A stretch of 64,000 nt of DNA from Verrucomicrobiaceae bacterium. GTDB lineage: Bacteria; Verrucomicrobiota; Verrucomicrobiia; Verrucomicrobiales; Verrucomicrobiaceae. The position numbers were made by a program, and so were the translations under genes. Where the stretch lies: positions 51,168 through 115,167 of the forward strand of contig JAEUHM010000050.1 of assembly GCA_016795485.1 (NCBI GenBank), in the 5' to 3' direction. Positions 42,327-50,408 of the stretch are shown here, piece after piece; position 1 is the first letter of the stretch; every line of letters starts with the position of its first letter. Below the pieces are notes generated by a model. That model was not told the origin of the DNA. It searched no databases and saw only the letters and a list, made by a program, of their open reading frames with translations.

Positions 42327-44993
42327 TTAGGGCCGGGCGATTCTCTTTTCCAGGTGCTTTAGCAATTGGGCGCGCTCGGTGGCATCTAGCGCTGCGGTCT
42401 GGGCCCACTCGTGATACCGCTTGGCCGCCGTCAGGCTGAGGTCTTGGGTCTGGGCCAGTTGGAGCCTCGTGGCGCGGCCCGTGGCGGGTGGTAGCTGCTG
42501 GGTCCAGGCCATGGGCACCGACACGGGGGCCTGCTGGTCCAGCCAGAGCTTGCAGAGGACGCTGGCGCGCTTCGGCACCTCGCCGCCGAGCTTGGGCAGG
42601 TTGAGTTTGAGCACTTCAGCGGCGTTGGCGTCGATGTTGCCCAACTTATTATAATACACATCCGTCAGCATCCGGAGCGCGGCGGGCTGCCAGTCTCCGC
42701 GTGAGTTGATTTGCAGAAACTGGAACGCCTCCTTCACCCGGCCGGGATACTTCACCATCGCCACCTGCCCCAGGGCATCTGCGTAAAGCTTGGGGTCATT
42801 GATTTGCCGGATGAACTCCGTGGATTTGGCCAGATCGTTCTTGGCGGTGAACTGGGTCACGGCGTTGGACACCACCTTCTCCCGGTCGCGAATCGTCAGT
42901 TGCTCGGTCTGCAGCAGGCTCAGAGCCTGTTGGGGGTCCACGGCGGCTAGCCGGTGCACCAGGGCGGTGGCGAGGTAGCGCCTATCCTCGCCTGGCGGCA
43001 GTTTTTTCACCCACTCTGCCAGAGCAGCGGCCTCAGACAGCGGCACCATGCGCATCACTTCCTGGGCGGCATCCACTTGATCGACGATGCTGGTGGACTC
43101 CATGATCCGTTGCAGTTGGGCAAATGGGTCCGCATTGCTCCGTCCGTAGAGCGCGGCCACCGCTATGTCCTGGGCCTTGGTGGGCGTGCCCTTCATCCAA
43201 CTGAGCAGGGTGGCTTCATCCGGCAGCGTTGGCAGTCCGCGGATGACATCCCGCATCCACGCCAAGTCTTGCAGCCGAGCAGCGTATTGCAGCGCGGCGG
43301 TGGGGTCCGCCTTGGCCCAGCCCTCGTAAATGGCGATGCGGAAGTCGCTCATTCCAGCGCGGTCGCACTCGGCGGCCAGCTTCAGCGTCTCCACGTAATC
43401 CAGGCTGCGGTCGCCATGAGCAGCGCGCAGGATGGCCACCGCTCCACGGCTGATGTTGGGATCGGTCGACTGCCCAAGCGCCTGCATGAAGAGGCCGCGC
43501 TGTTCAGCTGTCAGCTCACCCTCCAGCATCTGGCGCATGGCCCGGGCCACGAACTGCCCTTTGCCCTGGGCCAACTTTAGTCCGAAGGCGGTCCAGTCCA
43601 GGTCATCCCCGTACAACATAGCCAGGTCCACCAAGTAGCCATCATTGCCGCCGGTCCCGAGTTTTGGGATCAACGAAGACGGGTCGCTCATGGCTTGCAG
43701 AGCCTGTGCGGCCTCCAGTTGGCGCGGGCCTTTGAGGGTGCTGATCCACTCCCGCAGCGTATCGGCGGTGATCTGCCCGGCCTCCAGCGCGTAGAGCAGT
43801 TGTTTTCTCATGCCCAGGCCGCCATCCGGCTGGGCGGTGACCCATTGCAGCACGGCCATCGGGTCCTCGTTGCTCCAGGCCATCAGGTAGTGGTCAAAGG
43901 GTTCCGTGCGGTTGGCCAGCACGTCCATGGTGTTCCGCCAGGGGGCCACACTGCCGTCCAGGCCCTTGGCGATGAGCGCATCAAAGGCCGCTCGGGAGAG
44001 GCGGATGCCCAGCTTTTGCAGCAGCGCATAGCGGGCGTCAGGATCTGCCTCTAGCAGCACCTGTTTCTTCCTTTCCTCCAAAGCCATCCCATCGGTGAAC
44101 TGGAAGCTCGCCTCCCATTTCCCCTTCCAAGCTGCTGCCGAGGCGGTCGTCTGGCTTCCTGATCCAGCAGGGGCGTCATTGCTTTGGGCTGAGGCGGTTG
44201 TGGTCATCCCAGCAGTCTGGGTGGGGCTAGGAGAGGCAAAGTGATAGCCCACGGCAGCCAGTCCGGCAGTGCCCAGCACCGCCACGGTGCCCATCAGCAG
44301 CTTGGACTGGATCAATGCCGCCATCAGCGTCAAGGAAGTGCTGGCGGCCATCATGGAAGCGACCACCGCAGATGCCCCCGTCATGCTGGCAGAGGCACCG
44401 TGCGTGGAGAGCAGCCCAACGAGCAGCACTGCGCTGATGTTGATCCGTTTTTTGGCGAAAAACTTCCTCAGCGCCTCCATCGCCGCGCTCAACTCCCGGC
44501 TCACGACGCTCTCCGAGCAGCCGTGCGCCGCAGCGGCACTGCGTTGCGATTGGTTCTGGAAGTAGCATTGCAGCACCAGGCCGCGTTGACGCTCTGGCAG
44601 GGAGAGCATCGCGTCATCAAGGTGGGGCTCAAGCTCGGCCCAGAGTTGGGGTTGGGTGTCTGGGGTCATATGGGTGATTGCGTCTGGTGAGTGCTCGCGT
44701 GCCCGCCGGCGGGCGGTGGTTCTCAGGAGATTCTGGGCCGTGCGGCAGGCCGCGTGGTAGAGCCAGCCTGCCAGCGGAGTGGTGGGCGGCAGGTGAGGGG
44801 CCTTTTTCATCAACAACAAAAAGGTCTCTTGCGCCGCATCCTCCGCCAGACCCTCATCCCGCAGCACCCGCAGGCACGCGCTTTTCACCAGCGGCCCGTG
44901 CCGCTCCACGATCCTGCTACAGGCTGCCGAGGTCCTGCCGGCACGCAGCGCGGCCAAGTCTTCATCCAAGGTGGGTTCAGGTGGGGCATTCAT
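42327..44993 (-). CDS. ECF sigma factor fused to membrane helix and large repeat domain
   Basis: An 888-residue protein starting at ATG 44993. Sigma-2 lies at about 20-90 (RIVERHGPLVKSACLRVL, EDAAQETFLLL, GWLYHAACRTAQNLLR) and sigma-4 at about 125-190 (LSLPERQRGLVLQCYF, SAAAAHGCSESVVSRELSAAMEALR). A hydrophobic region (about 195-270, ending LLMGTVAVLGTAGLAAVGYHF) should anchor it in the membrane. About 600 residues of helical repeats would then lie outside (EDPMAVLQWVTAQP, ADPTAALQYAARL). Typical ECF sigma factors have about 190 residues. The outer domain may sense a signal and release or restrain the sigma part. Confidence 0.85.
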   Translation of the reverse strand: MNAPPEPTLDEDLAALRAGRTSAACSRIVERHGPLVKSACLRVLRDEGLAEDAAQETFLLLMKKAPHLPPTTPLAGWLYHAACRTAQNLLRTTARRRAREHSPDAITHMTPDTQPQLWAELEPHLDDAMLSLPERQRGLVLQCYFQNQSQRSAAAAHGCSESVVSRELSAAMEALRKFFAKKRINISAVLLVGLLSTHGASASMTGASAVVASMMAASTSLTLMAALIQSKLLMGTVAVLGTAGLAAVGYHFASPSPTQTAGMTTTASAQSNDAPAGSGSQTTASAAAWKGKWEASFQFTDGMALEERKKQVLLEADPDARYALLQKLGIRLSRAAFDALIAKGLDGSVAPWRNTMDVLANRTEPFDHYLMAWSNEDPMAVLQWVTAQPDGGLGMRKQLLYALEAGQITADTLREWISTLKGPRQLEAAQALQAMSDPSSLIPKLGTGGNDGYLVDLAMLYGDDLDWTAFGLKLAQGKGQFVARAMRQMLEGELTAEQRGLFMQALGQSTDPNISRGAVAILRAAHGDRSLDYVETLKLAAECDRAGMSDFRIAIYEGWAKADPTAALQYAARLQDLAWMRDVIRGLPTLPDEATLLSWMKGTPTKAQDIAVAALYGRSNADPFAQLQRIMESTSIVDQVDAAQEVMRMVPLSEAAALAEWVKKLPPGEDRRYLATALVHRLAAVDPQQALSLLQTEQLTIRDREKVVSNAVTQFTAKNDLAKSTEFIRQINDPKLYADALGQVAMVKYPGRVKEAFQFLQINSRGDWQPAALRMLTDVYYNKLGNIDANAAEVLKLNLPKLGGEVPKRASVLCKLWLDQQAPVSVPMAWTQQLPPATGRATRLQLAQTQDLSLTAAKRYHEWAQTAALDATERAQLLKHLEKRIARP

Positions 44994-45053
44994 GATGTTC
45001 TTCCTCAAGTGTCCACCAGAGCGCGGGACTTGCGGAGAAAAACTCTGCCACAC

Positions 45054-45083
45054 AAAAAAGGCAGTCCTGACATCAGGACTGCC
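45054..45083 (-). terminator. Rho-independent terminator
   Basis: On the minus strand GGCAGTCCTGA-TG-TCAGGACTGCC is followed directly by TTTTTT: an 11-bp perfect stem with a T-run, 55 bp downstream of the lipoprotein gene stop at 45139. It separates that gene from the sigma-factor gene. Confidence 0.9.
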
Positions 45084-45138
45084 CACGGGCCAGGCCGCTC
45101 GGTCAACGCCGACGGATAGAGCTGGCTGAACTGCGACT

Positions 45139-45708
45139 TCAGCGGGGAGAAATCTCCACGATCAAGCGCGAGCGATAGGTGTTATCCAGCGGGTCGAAAC
45201 TCGGCGAAACGTTCGGTGCAGGCCAAACAGCCACCACCTGGGTGCCAGCTCGCAGGGCAGGGAGATTGGGATTCCAAGCATAGGCCGGATAGCGGTTTGG
45301 CGCGGGGTCATACTCACGGAAGGAAAATCGGGGCGTCGAGCCCTGGGTCGTCTGACGCTGCACGATGCCGATCGTCATGGGTTGCCGCGGGGAGTGATCG
45401 ATCACGATGGGAAACTCTCGATCATTCACGCCGGGGATAAAGTCACTGTGGGAGACGGTGCCACTCCCATTCGTTTGGTAGCGAAACCTCAGCGTGTAGC
45501 CCGCCTGACCCGCATCTGCCGCTGCCAAGCGCAGGACCCGAGACTGGGTGTTGTTCAGCAAGAGATGCTCTTCCAGCGTGATGCGATCTTCAGGGTCAGC
45601 ATTTCGGGTGCTGACGCGGCCAGAGCCTCTTGCTGTGCGCAAGGTGTCGCAAGAGGTAAGCGCCAAAGCGAGAATGGCGAATGACAGGGCGGGACGGAGA
45701 GCGCTCAT
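45139..45708 (-). CDS. Lipoprotein of unknown family
   Basis: A 189-residue protein. ATG 45708 (MSALRPALSFAILALALTSC) gives a lipobox LTSC. The mature domain is beta-rich (YTLRFRYQTNGSGTVSHSDF, REFPIVIDHSPRQPMTIGIV, DNTYRSRLIVEISPR). GGAG just upstream serves as ribosome-binding site. It has its own terminator at 45054-45083. The 42-bp repeat array begins about 100 bp upstream of it. No family recognised. Confidence 0.62.
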   Translation of the reverse strand: MSALRPALSFAILALALTSCDTLRTARGSGRVSTRNADPEDRITLEEHLLLNNTQSRVLRLAAADAGQAGYTLRFRYQTNGSGTVSHSDFIPGVNDREFPIVIDHSPRQPMTIGIVQRQTTQGSTPRFSFREYDPAPNRYPAYAWNPNLPALRAGTQVVAVWPAPNVSPSFDPLDNTYRSRLIVEISPR

Positions 45709-45811
45709 TGGAGGAGAAGGGTGAAGCAAGATCCAGCCGCCATTAAGTCGAAGGGCTGAGATTTACACAAGAAAAATATGGCCCCGTGCCGCAAGCAGCC
45801 AACGGTAAGCC

Positions 45812-46325
45812 GAGTCTCCGGCACCACGATTGGTGAAGCCGCAGGACAGTCCGGAGTCTCCGGCAGCACGATGGGTGAAGCGGTAGGACAACTGGCACCC
45901 CGAAACGACAACTGGTGAAACCGCAGGACAGTTCCGAGTCTCCGGCAGTGCGATTGGAGAAGCCGCAGGATAGTTCCGAGTCTCCGGCAGTGCGATTGGA
46001 GAAGCCGTAGGACAGTTCGGAGTCTCCGGCAGCGCGATTGGTGAAGCCGCAGGACAGTTCGGAGTCTCCGGCAGCGCGATTGGTGAAGCGGTAGGACAGT
46101 TCGGAGTCTCCGGCAGTGCGATTGGTGAAGCCGCAGGATAGTTCCGAGTCTCCGGCAGTGCGATTGGTGAAGCCGCAGGATAGTTCGGAGTCTCCGGCAG
46201 TGCGATTGGAGAAGCGGCAGGACAGTTCGGAGTCTCCGGCAGCACGATTGGTGAAGCCGCAGGATAGTTCCGAGTCTCCGGCAGTGCGATTGGAGAAGCC
46301 GTAGGACAGTTCGGAGCCTCTTTTG
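45812..46325 (+). repeat. 42-bp tandem array (12 units plus a partial)
   Basis: Units begin GAGTCTCC at 45812, 45854, then a degenerate 40-bp unit, then 45936, 45978, 46020, 46062, 46104, 46146, 46188, 46230 and 46272, with a last partial unit at 46314. Spacing is exactly 42 bp apart from the third unit. Units differ by a few bases (AGTGCG/AGCGCG/AGCACG, GGTGAAG/GGAGAAG, GGATAGTTC/GGACAGTTC). It ends 77 bp before the winged-helix gene at 46403. There are no spacers, so it is not CRISPR. It fills most of a 690-bp non-coding stretch. Confidence 0.92.
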
Positions 46326-46402
46326 GGGATTGGAGACAGATTTTTCCACTTCCCGGACTATGGATTTGCCATGACGGCCCGGTTTTGGGTATGATCTGGG
46401 GC

Positions 46403-46747
46403 ATGAACGCTCCCGCTGCCCTGCCTACCGTTCCGATCGCCGTTAAAACCGTGGACGCTGACACGGTATTTGCCGCTCTGGGTGACGCCACCCGCCGGCG
46501 CATTCTCCTCGGACTCTCCGACGGCAAGCCGCGCACGGCTACGGTGGTGCGGTCGATCTCAGGTCAGCGCCTCTCTGCCACCATCAAGAATCTAGCGGCC
46601 CTGCGGAACGCCGGGCTGGTAGTCACCTCCCAAGACAAAGTAGACGGCCGCCGACAAGCCGACTCCCTCGCCCCCTCCGTAGCCGTGGAGGAGTCGCCAG
46701 ATGGAAAGAAGACCATGGACTTCGGCTACTGCCTCGTGCGGTTTTGA
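46403..46747 (+). CDS. Winged-helix (ArsR-like) regulator
   Basis: A 114-residue protein: TVFAALGDATRRRILLGLSDG, then the recognition region ATVVRSISGQRLSATIKNLAALRNAGLVV, a short wing, and the C-terminal MDFGYCLVRF. It is a paralogue of the 31577 gene (FAALGSPWRWRML, ending QWGFVRLDL). It has no metal-binding motif. ATG 46403 with GGGG just upstream is chosen; ATG 46391 and TTG 46385 are in frame. Directly upstream lies the 42-bp array, repeating the arrangement at 31347-31966. Its stop is 3 bp from the left copy of the 59-bp repeat. Confidence 0.75.
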   Translation: MNAPAALPTVPIAVKTVDADTVFAALGDATRRRILLGLSDGKPRTATVVRSISGQRLSATIKNLAALRNAGLVVTSQDKVDGRRQADSLAPSVAVEESPDGKKTMDFGYCLVRF

Positions 46748-46749
46748 TC

Positions 46750-46808
46750 GGAGCTGCCGCGCGGACAAGTAGCCCTACACCGCTAGGTGGAAGTAGCCGT
46801 GGATGTGG
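46750..46808 (+). repeat. 59-bp direct repeat, left copy
   Basis: Matches 47608-47666 with five mismatches (92%). On the minus strand it carries a copy of the C-terminal codons of the DUF3500-type gene (HIHGYFHLAV-stop, with a synonymous change). It marks the left border of a 799-bp segment holding one gene. Confidence 0.85.
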
Positions 46809-47607
46809 ACCAACGGCACCATCAATTGCCGCCTCCATCGAATCCACTTCTGCCAGCGAAAAGAAAATATGAGTGGAAGCTACTTGGTGTCGTCTTTGCT
46901 CCGTCTTTAATTGTTTCTGGTATCCTATTGGCTACTGCAACATAGTGGGCAGCGCCTTGAACCAAGGTTCCCGTCCCTAGAATCGACCACTCCAACCACC
47001 TGCCCACATGAGCCGCATCGTATTGTTAGCGTTCTGTGCAACCGTAGTGCCTCTACTCGCCCAGGCTCCGAAGGTGCCGAAGGAACGGCATTTTTCATCC
47101 ATCCAAGAGGTGCTTCATCTGGTGCCGGTGGATTTGCCGAGGAATGATCCGCGGGCAAACAAGTTGCTGCGTGAGGCAGTGAATAAGTGGATCGCCTTCT
47201 CGATGCCGGTGGGCAGATTTGAGCGATACAACGGCATCGAGCATCAGCTCCGAGCCCGTAGCAGCAACCATGAGACCATGGATTGGCGACTTGGGAAACT
47301 CAGGTTGGACTTGTCGGCTTGCATTCTGCCGGAAAGCGAAGTTGCGGCCGACGTAAAGACCGTGGGCAAGATGCTGGTGGTGATTGGCCAGATCACAGAC
47401 GTGAAACTGTTGGATAATGGCACGCGCCTTTGGCTTGAGATCAAGTATTGCCACGCTGGCTTTGAGGCCCAACGGATCCTAGCGCGCACCAAAATTGCCC
47501 CGCGTTAAGGCTTCACGATGGATAGCGTCTTCTAGTCTGGTACGAACGACCCCAAGGAACTAACTTCGGCAATTGATCGCGGCCATAGGCGACGATGGAG
47601 TCGGGGA
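46809..47607. mobile_element. One-gene insert bracketed by 59-bp direct repeats
   Basis: A 799-bp segment between the winged-helix gene and the DUF3500-type gene. The flanking repeat copies the 3' end of the downstream gene, the same design as the 35158-38982 insert. It contains the gene at 47008-47508 and no recombinase. Insertion or partial-duplication origin cannot be told apart from this sequence. Confidence 0.5.
47008..47508 (+). CDS. Secreted hypothetical protein
   Basis: A 166-residue protein with a signal peptide (MSRIVLLAFCATVVPLLAQA). The mature part ends in a beta-rich domain (MLVVIGQITDVKLLDNGTRLWLEIKY) that could be an OB-fold, as in tRNA-anti-like secreted proteins; this is a tentative reading. 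It is the only gene in the 59-bp repeat-bracketed segment. The upstream 200 bp hold no other gene that I can support. Confidence 0.55.
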   Translation: MSRIVLLAFCATVVPLLAQAPKVPKERHFSSIQEVLHLVPVDLPRNDPRANKLLREAVNKWIAFSMPVGRFERYNGIEHQLRARSSNHETMDWRLGKLRLDLSACILPESEVAADVKTVGKMLVVIGQITDVKLLDNGTRLWLEIKYCHAGFEAQRILARTKIAPR

Positions 47608-47666
47608 GGAACTGCCGCGCGGACAAAGAGCGCTACACTGCTAGGTGGAAGTAGCCGTGGATGTGG
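47608..47666 (+). repeat. 59-bp direct repeat, right copy
   Basis: Original copy: it includes the stop (47633-47635) and last codons of the DUF3500-type gene. The offset to the left copy is 858 bp. Confidence 0.85.
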
Positions 47667-48613
47667 GGCATGCCGCGGAAGTACCAGACCATGTCGGGGC
47701 CTTCGATCTGCCAGGTGTCCCAGACTTTGTCGCTTCCGACATCAAACGCACCGCCGTAGCAGGAGATGAAGAGGCGGTCGATGAGTTGCTTCTCCGCAAT
47801 GGTGCGGATGGTGGCTTCGGCATCGTTCGCGCGGAAGCAGGCCAGCATGGCGCGCATGGTATCGAGCAGTTTCGTCTTTTGGTCTTGGGTCAGCTCGGAG
47901 CCGCTGAGGCCGGGGAGGTCATTCTTGCGGCGTTGGATGACTTTGGCGGGGCTTTCATCGCGCGGTTCGCTGCCGACTAGCGCCTTCTCGCGCTGTTTGC
48001 CGTCCAGGATGTTGTAGAAGTCGTTAAACAGCAGGCCCTGATACCAGAAGGGGTTGCCTTCATGGTCCTTGGTCTCGCGGAAGGCTTTGGCAAAGTTCCC
48101 GTAGAAGATGGGCTCGCGGAGGAAGCCCATGCCTTTGTCGGTATGAACATTGCAGCGGCGGGTGACGTGGTGGCCGGTGTAGATGAACTCAAAGTCCTTG
48201 TCCTCCGGCGTGCCGAAGAAGCCCACGGACGGCGTGTTGCTGATCTTGCCCATGAGATCTTTTTCCACCTGCCAGTGCATTCTCTCCTGGAAATCTGGCG
48301 CGTGAAGGGAACCGAAGATCTCCCGCACCAAATCCTGCTGCTCTTTGGTGTAGAAGGTGTGAAGCCGCTGCTCTGGGCAGATGTACCACCAGTTGCTGAC
48401 GTAGCCGCGCTTGTTGTGGTTGGATGGCAGCACGATCTTGCCGCGCTGCTCTTCCGTGAGGCTTTTGTAGAACTGCATGGGCAGGGAGTCTTTGTTAGTG
48501 GTCTCTGCTCGGAGCCTTGGCATGGCTGCTAACGCAGCGGTGGCAGTGAGGCCGCGTACGAAGTCGCGGCGGCTGGAGACGACGTTGCGGGTGGGGAGAA
48601 AGAAGCTGGCCAT
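47633..48613 (-). CDS. DUF3500-type Tat-secreted protein
   Basis: A 326-residue protein. The N-terminus has a twin-arginine signal (SSRRDFVRGLTATAALAAMP), so it is exported folded. The body matches what I know of DUF3500 proteins: SNHNKRGYVSNWW-like start, FIYTGHHVTRRCNVH, GSEPRDESP and the C-terminal EGPDMVWYFRG-MPHIHGYFHLA histidine pattern, which could bind a metal or haem. Function of the family is not established. It is downstream of the exosortase gene on the same strand (gap 60 bp). Its 3' end is duplicated at 46750-46808. Confidence 0.72.
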   Translation of the reverse strand: MASFFLPTRNVVSSRRDFVRGLTATAALAAMPRLRAETTNKDSLPMQFYKSLTEEQRGKIVLPSNHNKRGYVSNWWYICPEQRLHTFYTKEQQDLVREIFGSLHAPDFQERMHWQVEKDLMGKISNTPSVGFFGTPEDKDFEFIYTGHHVTRRCNVHTDKGMGFLREPIFYGNFAKAFRETKDHEGNPFWYQGLLFNDFYNILDGKQREKALVGSEPRDESPAKVIQRRKNDLPGLSGSELTQDQKTKLLDTMRAMLACFRANDAEATIRTIAEKQLIDRLFISCYGGAFDVGSDKVWDTWQIEGPDMVWYFRGMPHIHGYFHLAV

Positions 48614-48673
48614 GGAGCAATGCTGCTCGTTTTTCTCACAAAAGGCCAGCCTCTTTTGGCTCTGGGCAGCGTG

Positions 48674-50380
48674 TCAGGCCCCTGGCTTGAGAAACTTCGG
48701 GGTAAGTTTCGCCGCGAGTTCACGCAGGCTTTCCACGGCCGCGAGATCGGCGGTGGGATCGCCCATTCCTATCTCCGTCTCGGAATACGGCATGTAAAAG
48801 GACACCAGGGTCCAGCGGTGATTGATGTTTCGCGTCAGCGAGTGGAGGTAGCTTTTGAAGACGTGATCGTAGTAGTCCGCCGTCGTCACGCCCTCGGAGC
48901 CAGCATAGAAGAAGAGGTTGAGTGCCTTGATGCGATGCATCGTGCCGGCCTCGTCTTTGTAGTCGCGCTGAAGTTGCACAAGCATGGCGCGGAGTTGGCG
49001 GCCGTCGGCTAGCTCGATGGGAAACTCAGTGCTGCCTAGCACGTTCCAGCCTTGAGCGGGCAAACAGATCTCCGGACGGTGCAAGCTTCTGCGCTCGGCA
49101 CCACTGATGACCATGGAGCACACTGCCTGGCCCCCATTTCGCAGAATGTAGTAGTTCCGCAAGATCGTCACGTCGTCAGCCAGCCCAGTGAGTTCGCGCT
49201 GATCTGGTTCACCTTTGATGCCCTGGATGTCATCGGCTCGCAGTGGCAACTCGGCCAAGACCCCTGGTTCCCCAAGCGGTGGTGATTGACCAAACATCAC
49301 ACAGGAGAGCAGGATGAGTCCCACGCTGCCAACGGCGGCTAGAAAGCGCGGTTTCATCGCCGCAGCTTCAGACTCGGCAGACCAGAGCACTTCAGGAATC
49401 GCAGTGGCCGTTTTTTTGCGTGGACTCTTCTTCTCCAAGTAGCTCGCAATCGCAAACATGCCGCCCAGTGACACGGCAAACACCGCATAGCCGGCGATCT
49501 CGTGAAAGGCGCTGATTTCTTGATGCCCATCCACCACGCGACCCACAGCGACATCCATTCCCCACATCACACAGCCGATGGCTAGCAAGATCATGCGCAC
49601 CACATTGCCAATGAGGGCGAGTGGAAACGCTGCGGCGATCAAGGCCAGCCGATGGCTCGATTTTCTCAATGCGATGTAGGCATAAACCACCGAGATCATG
49701 ATCAGCGCGAACAACGATCTCATGCCCGCGCATGGAGCATCGACTTCCAGCATGAAGCGATCTCCCTGCTTCAACCCAGCAGCGATGTCCGGAGCTGAGA
49801 AGAGCTGTGTTCCTTCACGCACCACATCAATGCCGAGCGCATTGATGGCAATGCCGGAAGTCTTTGCCATCAACATCCTCAGCGGCAGTGAGATCCTGTC
49901 TTCCAGCGGAATCAAAGGCCAAGAGAACACGAGGAACAGCCAAGGAAACGCCAGAGCGCGCATCCATGTGCGACCCCCGAAGAGAATGATCAGCCCAGCG
50001 GAGATCAAATGAGCTGCGGCATAGCCCGGATACGACGTGTCGACGCGAAAGCCCACCCAATACGCCAATCCACCCACGGCGATGAGCCCGAGTCCCCACC
50101 ACTCGCCCTCCAAAGGCAAGGCGGCCAACTCTTTGCGCTTTCGCCAGATGAGATAGCCAACAATAAAGGGAACGTAGACGCAGAAGAACCACTCCGCGTC
50201 ATACCAGAACGTCTTCCCGAGGCCGATGAGGATGCCGTGCCTGTCGGTAAATGCCCAATGCGAGTACGGCCATAGCACAAACAGAACGGCTAGTGCCAAA
50301 AGCGAAAGCCCCCACACTGCCGGGCGCACGGGCAGTCCGAACAGAGCCGCTGCACCGTTGTGTTTTCGCTCGTAACTCAT
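48674..50380 (-). CDS. xrt: Exosortase fused to EpsI-like domain
   Basis: A 568-residue membrane protein. The N-terminal 310 residues are an exosortase with eight or more membrane helices and the catalytic Cys217 (DAPCAGMRSL), Arg262 (NVVRM) and His293 (AFHEIAGYAVF). Such enzymes cleave PEP-CTERM-like sorting signals during export. The C-terminal part (about 345-568) is an EpsI-type domain (PLRADDIQGIKG, SLHRPEICLPAQGWNV). ATG 50380 with GGAGAAG just upstream is used; the frame runs on to 50482. No substrate with a recognisable sorting tail is in the window. Divergent from 50409. Confidence 0.88.
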   Translation of the reverse strand: MSYERKHNGAAALFGLPVRPAVWGLSLLALAVLFVLWPYSHWAFTDRHGILIGLGKTFWYDAEWFFCVYVPFIVGYLIWRKRKELAALPLEGEWWGLGLIAVGGLAYWVGFRVDTSYPGYAAAHLISAGLIILFGGRTWMRALAFPWLFLVFSWPLIPLEDRISLPLRMLMAKTSGIAINALGIDVVREGTQLFSAPDIAAGLKQGDRFMLEVDAPCAGMRSLFALIMISVVYAYIALRKSSHRLALIAAAFPLALIGNVVRMILLAIGCVMWGMDVAVGRVVDGHQEISAFHEIAGYAVFAVSLGGMFAIASYLEKKSPRKKTATAIPEVLWSAESEAAAMKPRFLAAVGSVGLILLSCVMFGQSPPLGEPGVLAELPLRADDIQGIKGEPDQRELTGLADDVTILRNYYILRNGGQAVCSMVISGAERRSLHRPEICLPAQGWNVLGSTEFPIELADGRQLRAMLVQLQRDYKDEAGTMHRIKALNLFFYAGSEGVTTADYYDHVFKSYLHSLTRNINHRWTLVSFYMPYSETEIGMGDPTADLAAVESLRELAAKLTPKFLKPGA

Positions 50381-50408
50381 TTCTTCTCCGGCCATAGTCC
50401 GACAAAAC

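Noticed and set aside
45812..46325. CRISPR array
   Set aside because: Units are contiguous and equal without spacers, and no cas genes are near.
45763..46536. Repeat proteins (14-residue units) read from the 42-bp array on both strands
   Set aside because: Because 42 is divisible by three, several frames stay open at once. No frame has a signal, start site or domain that favours it.
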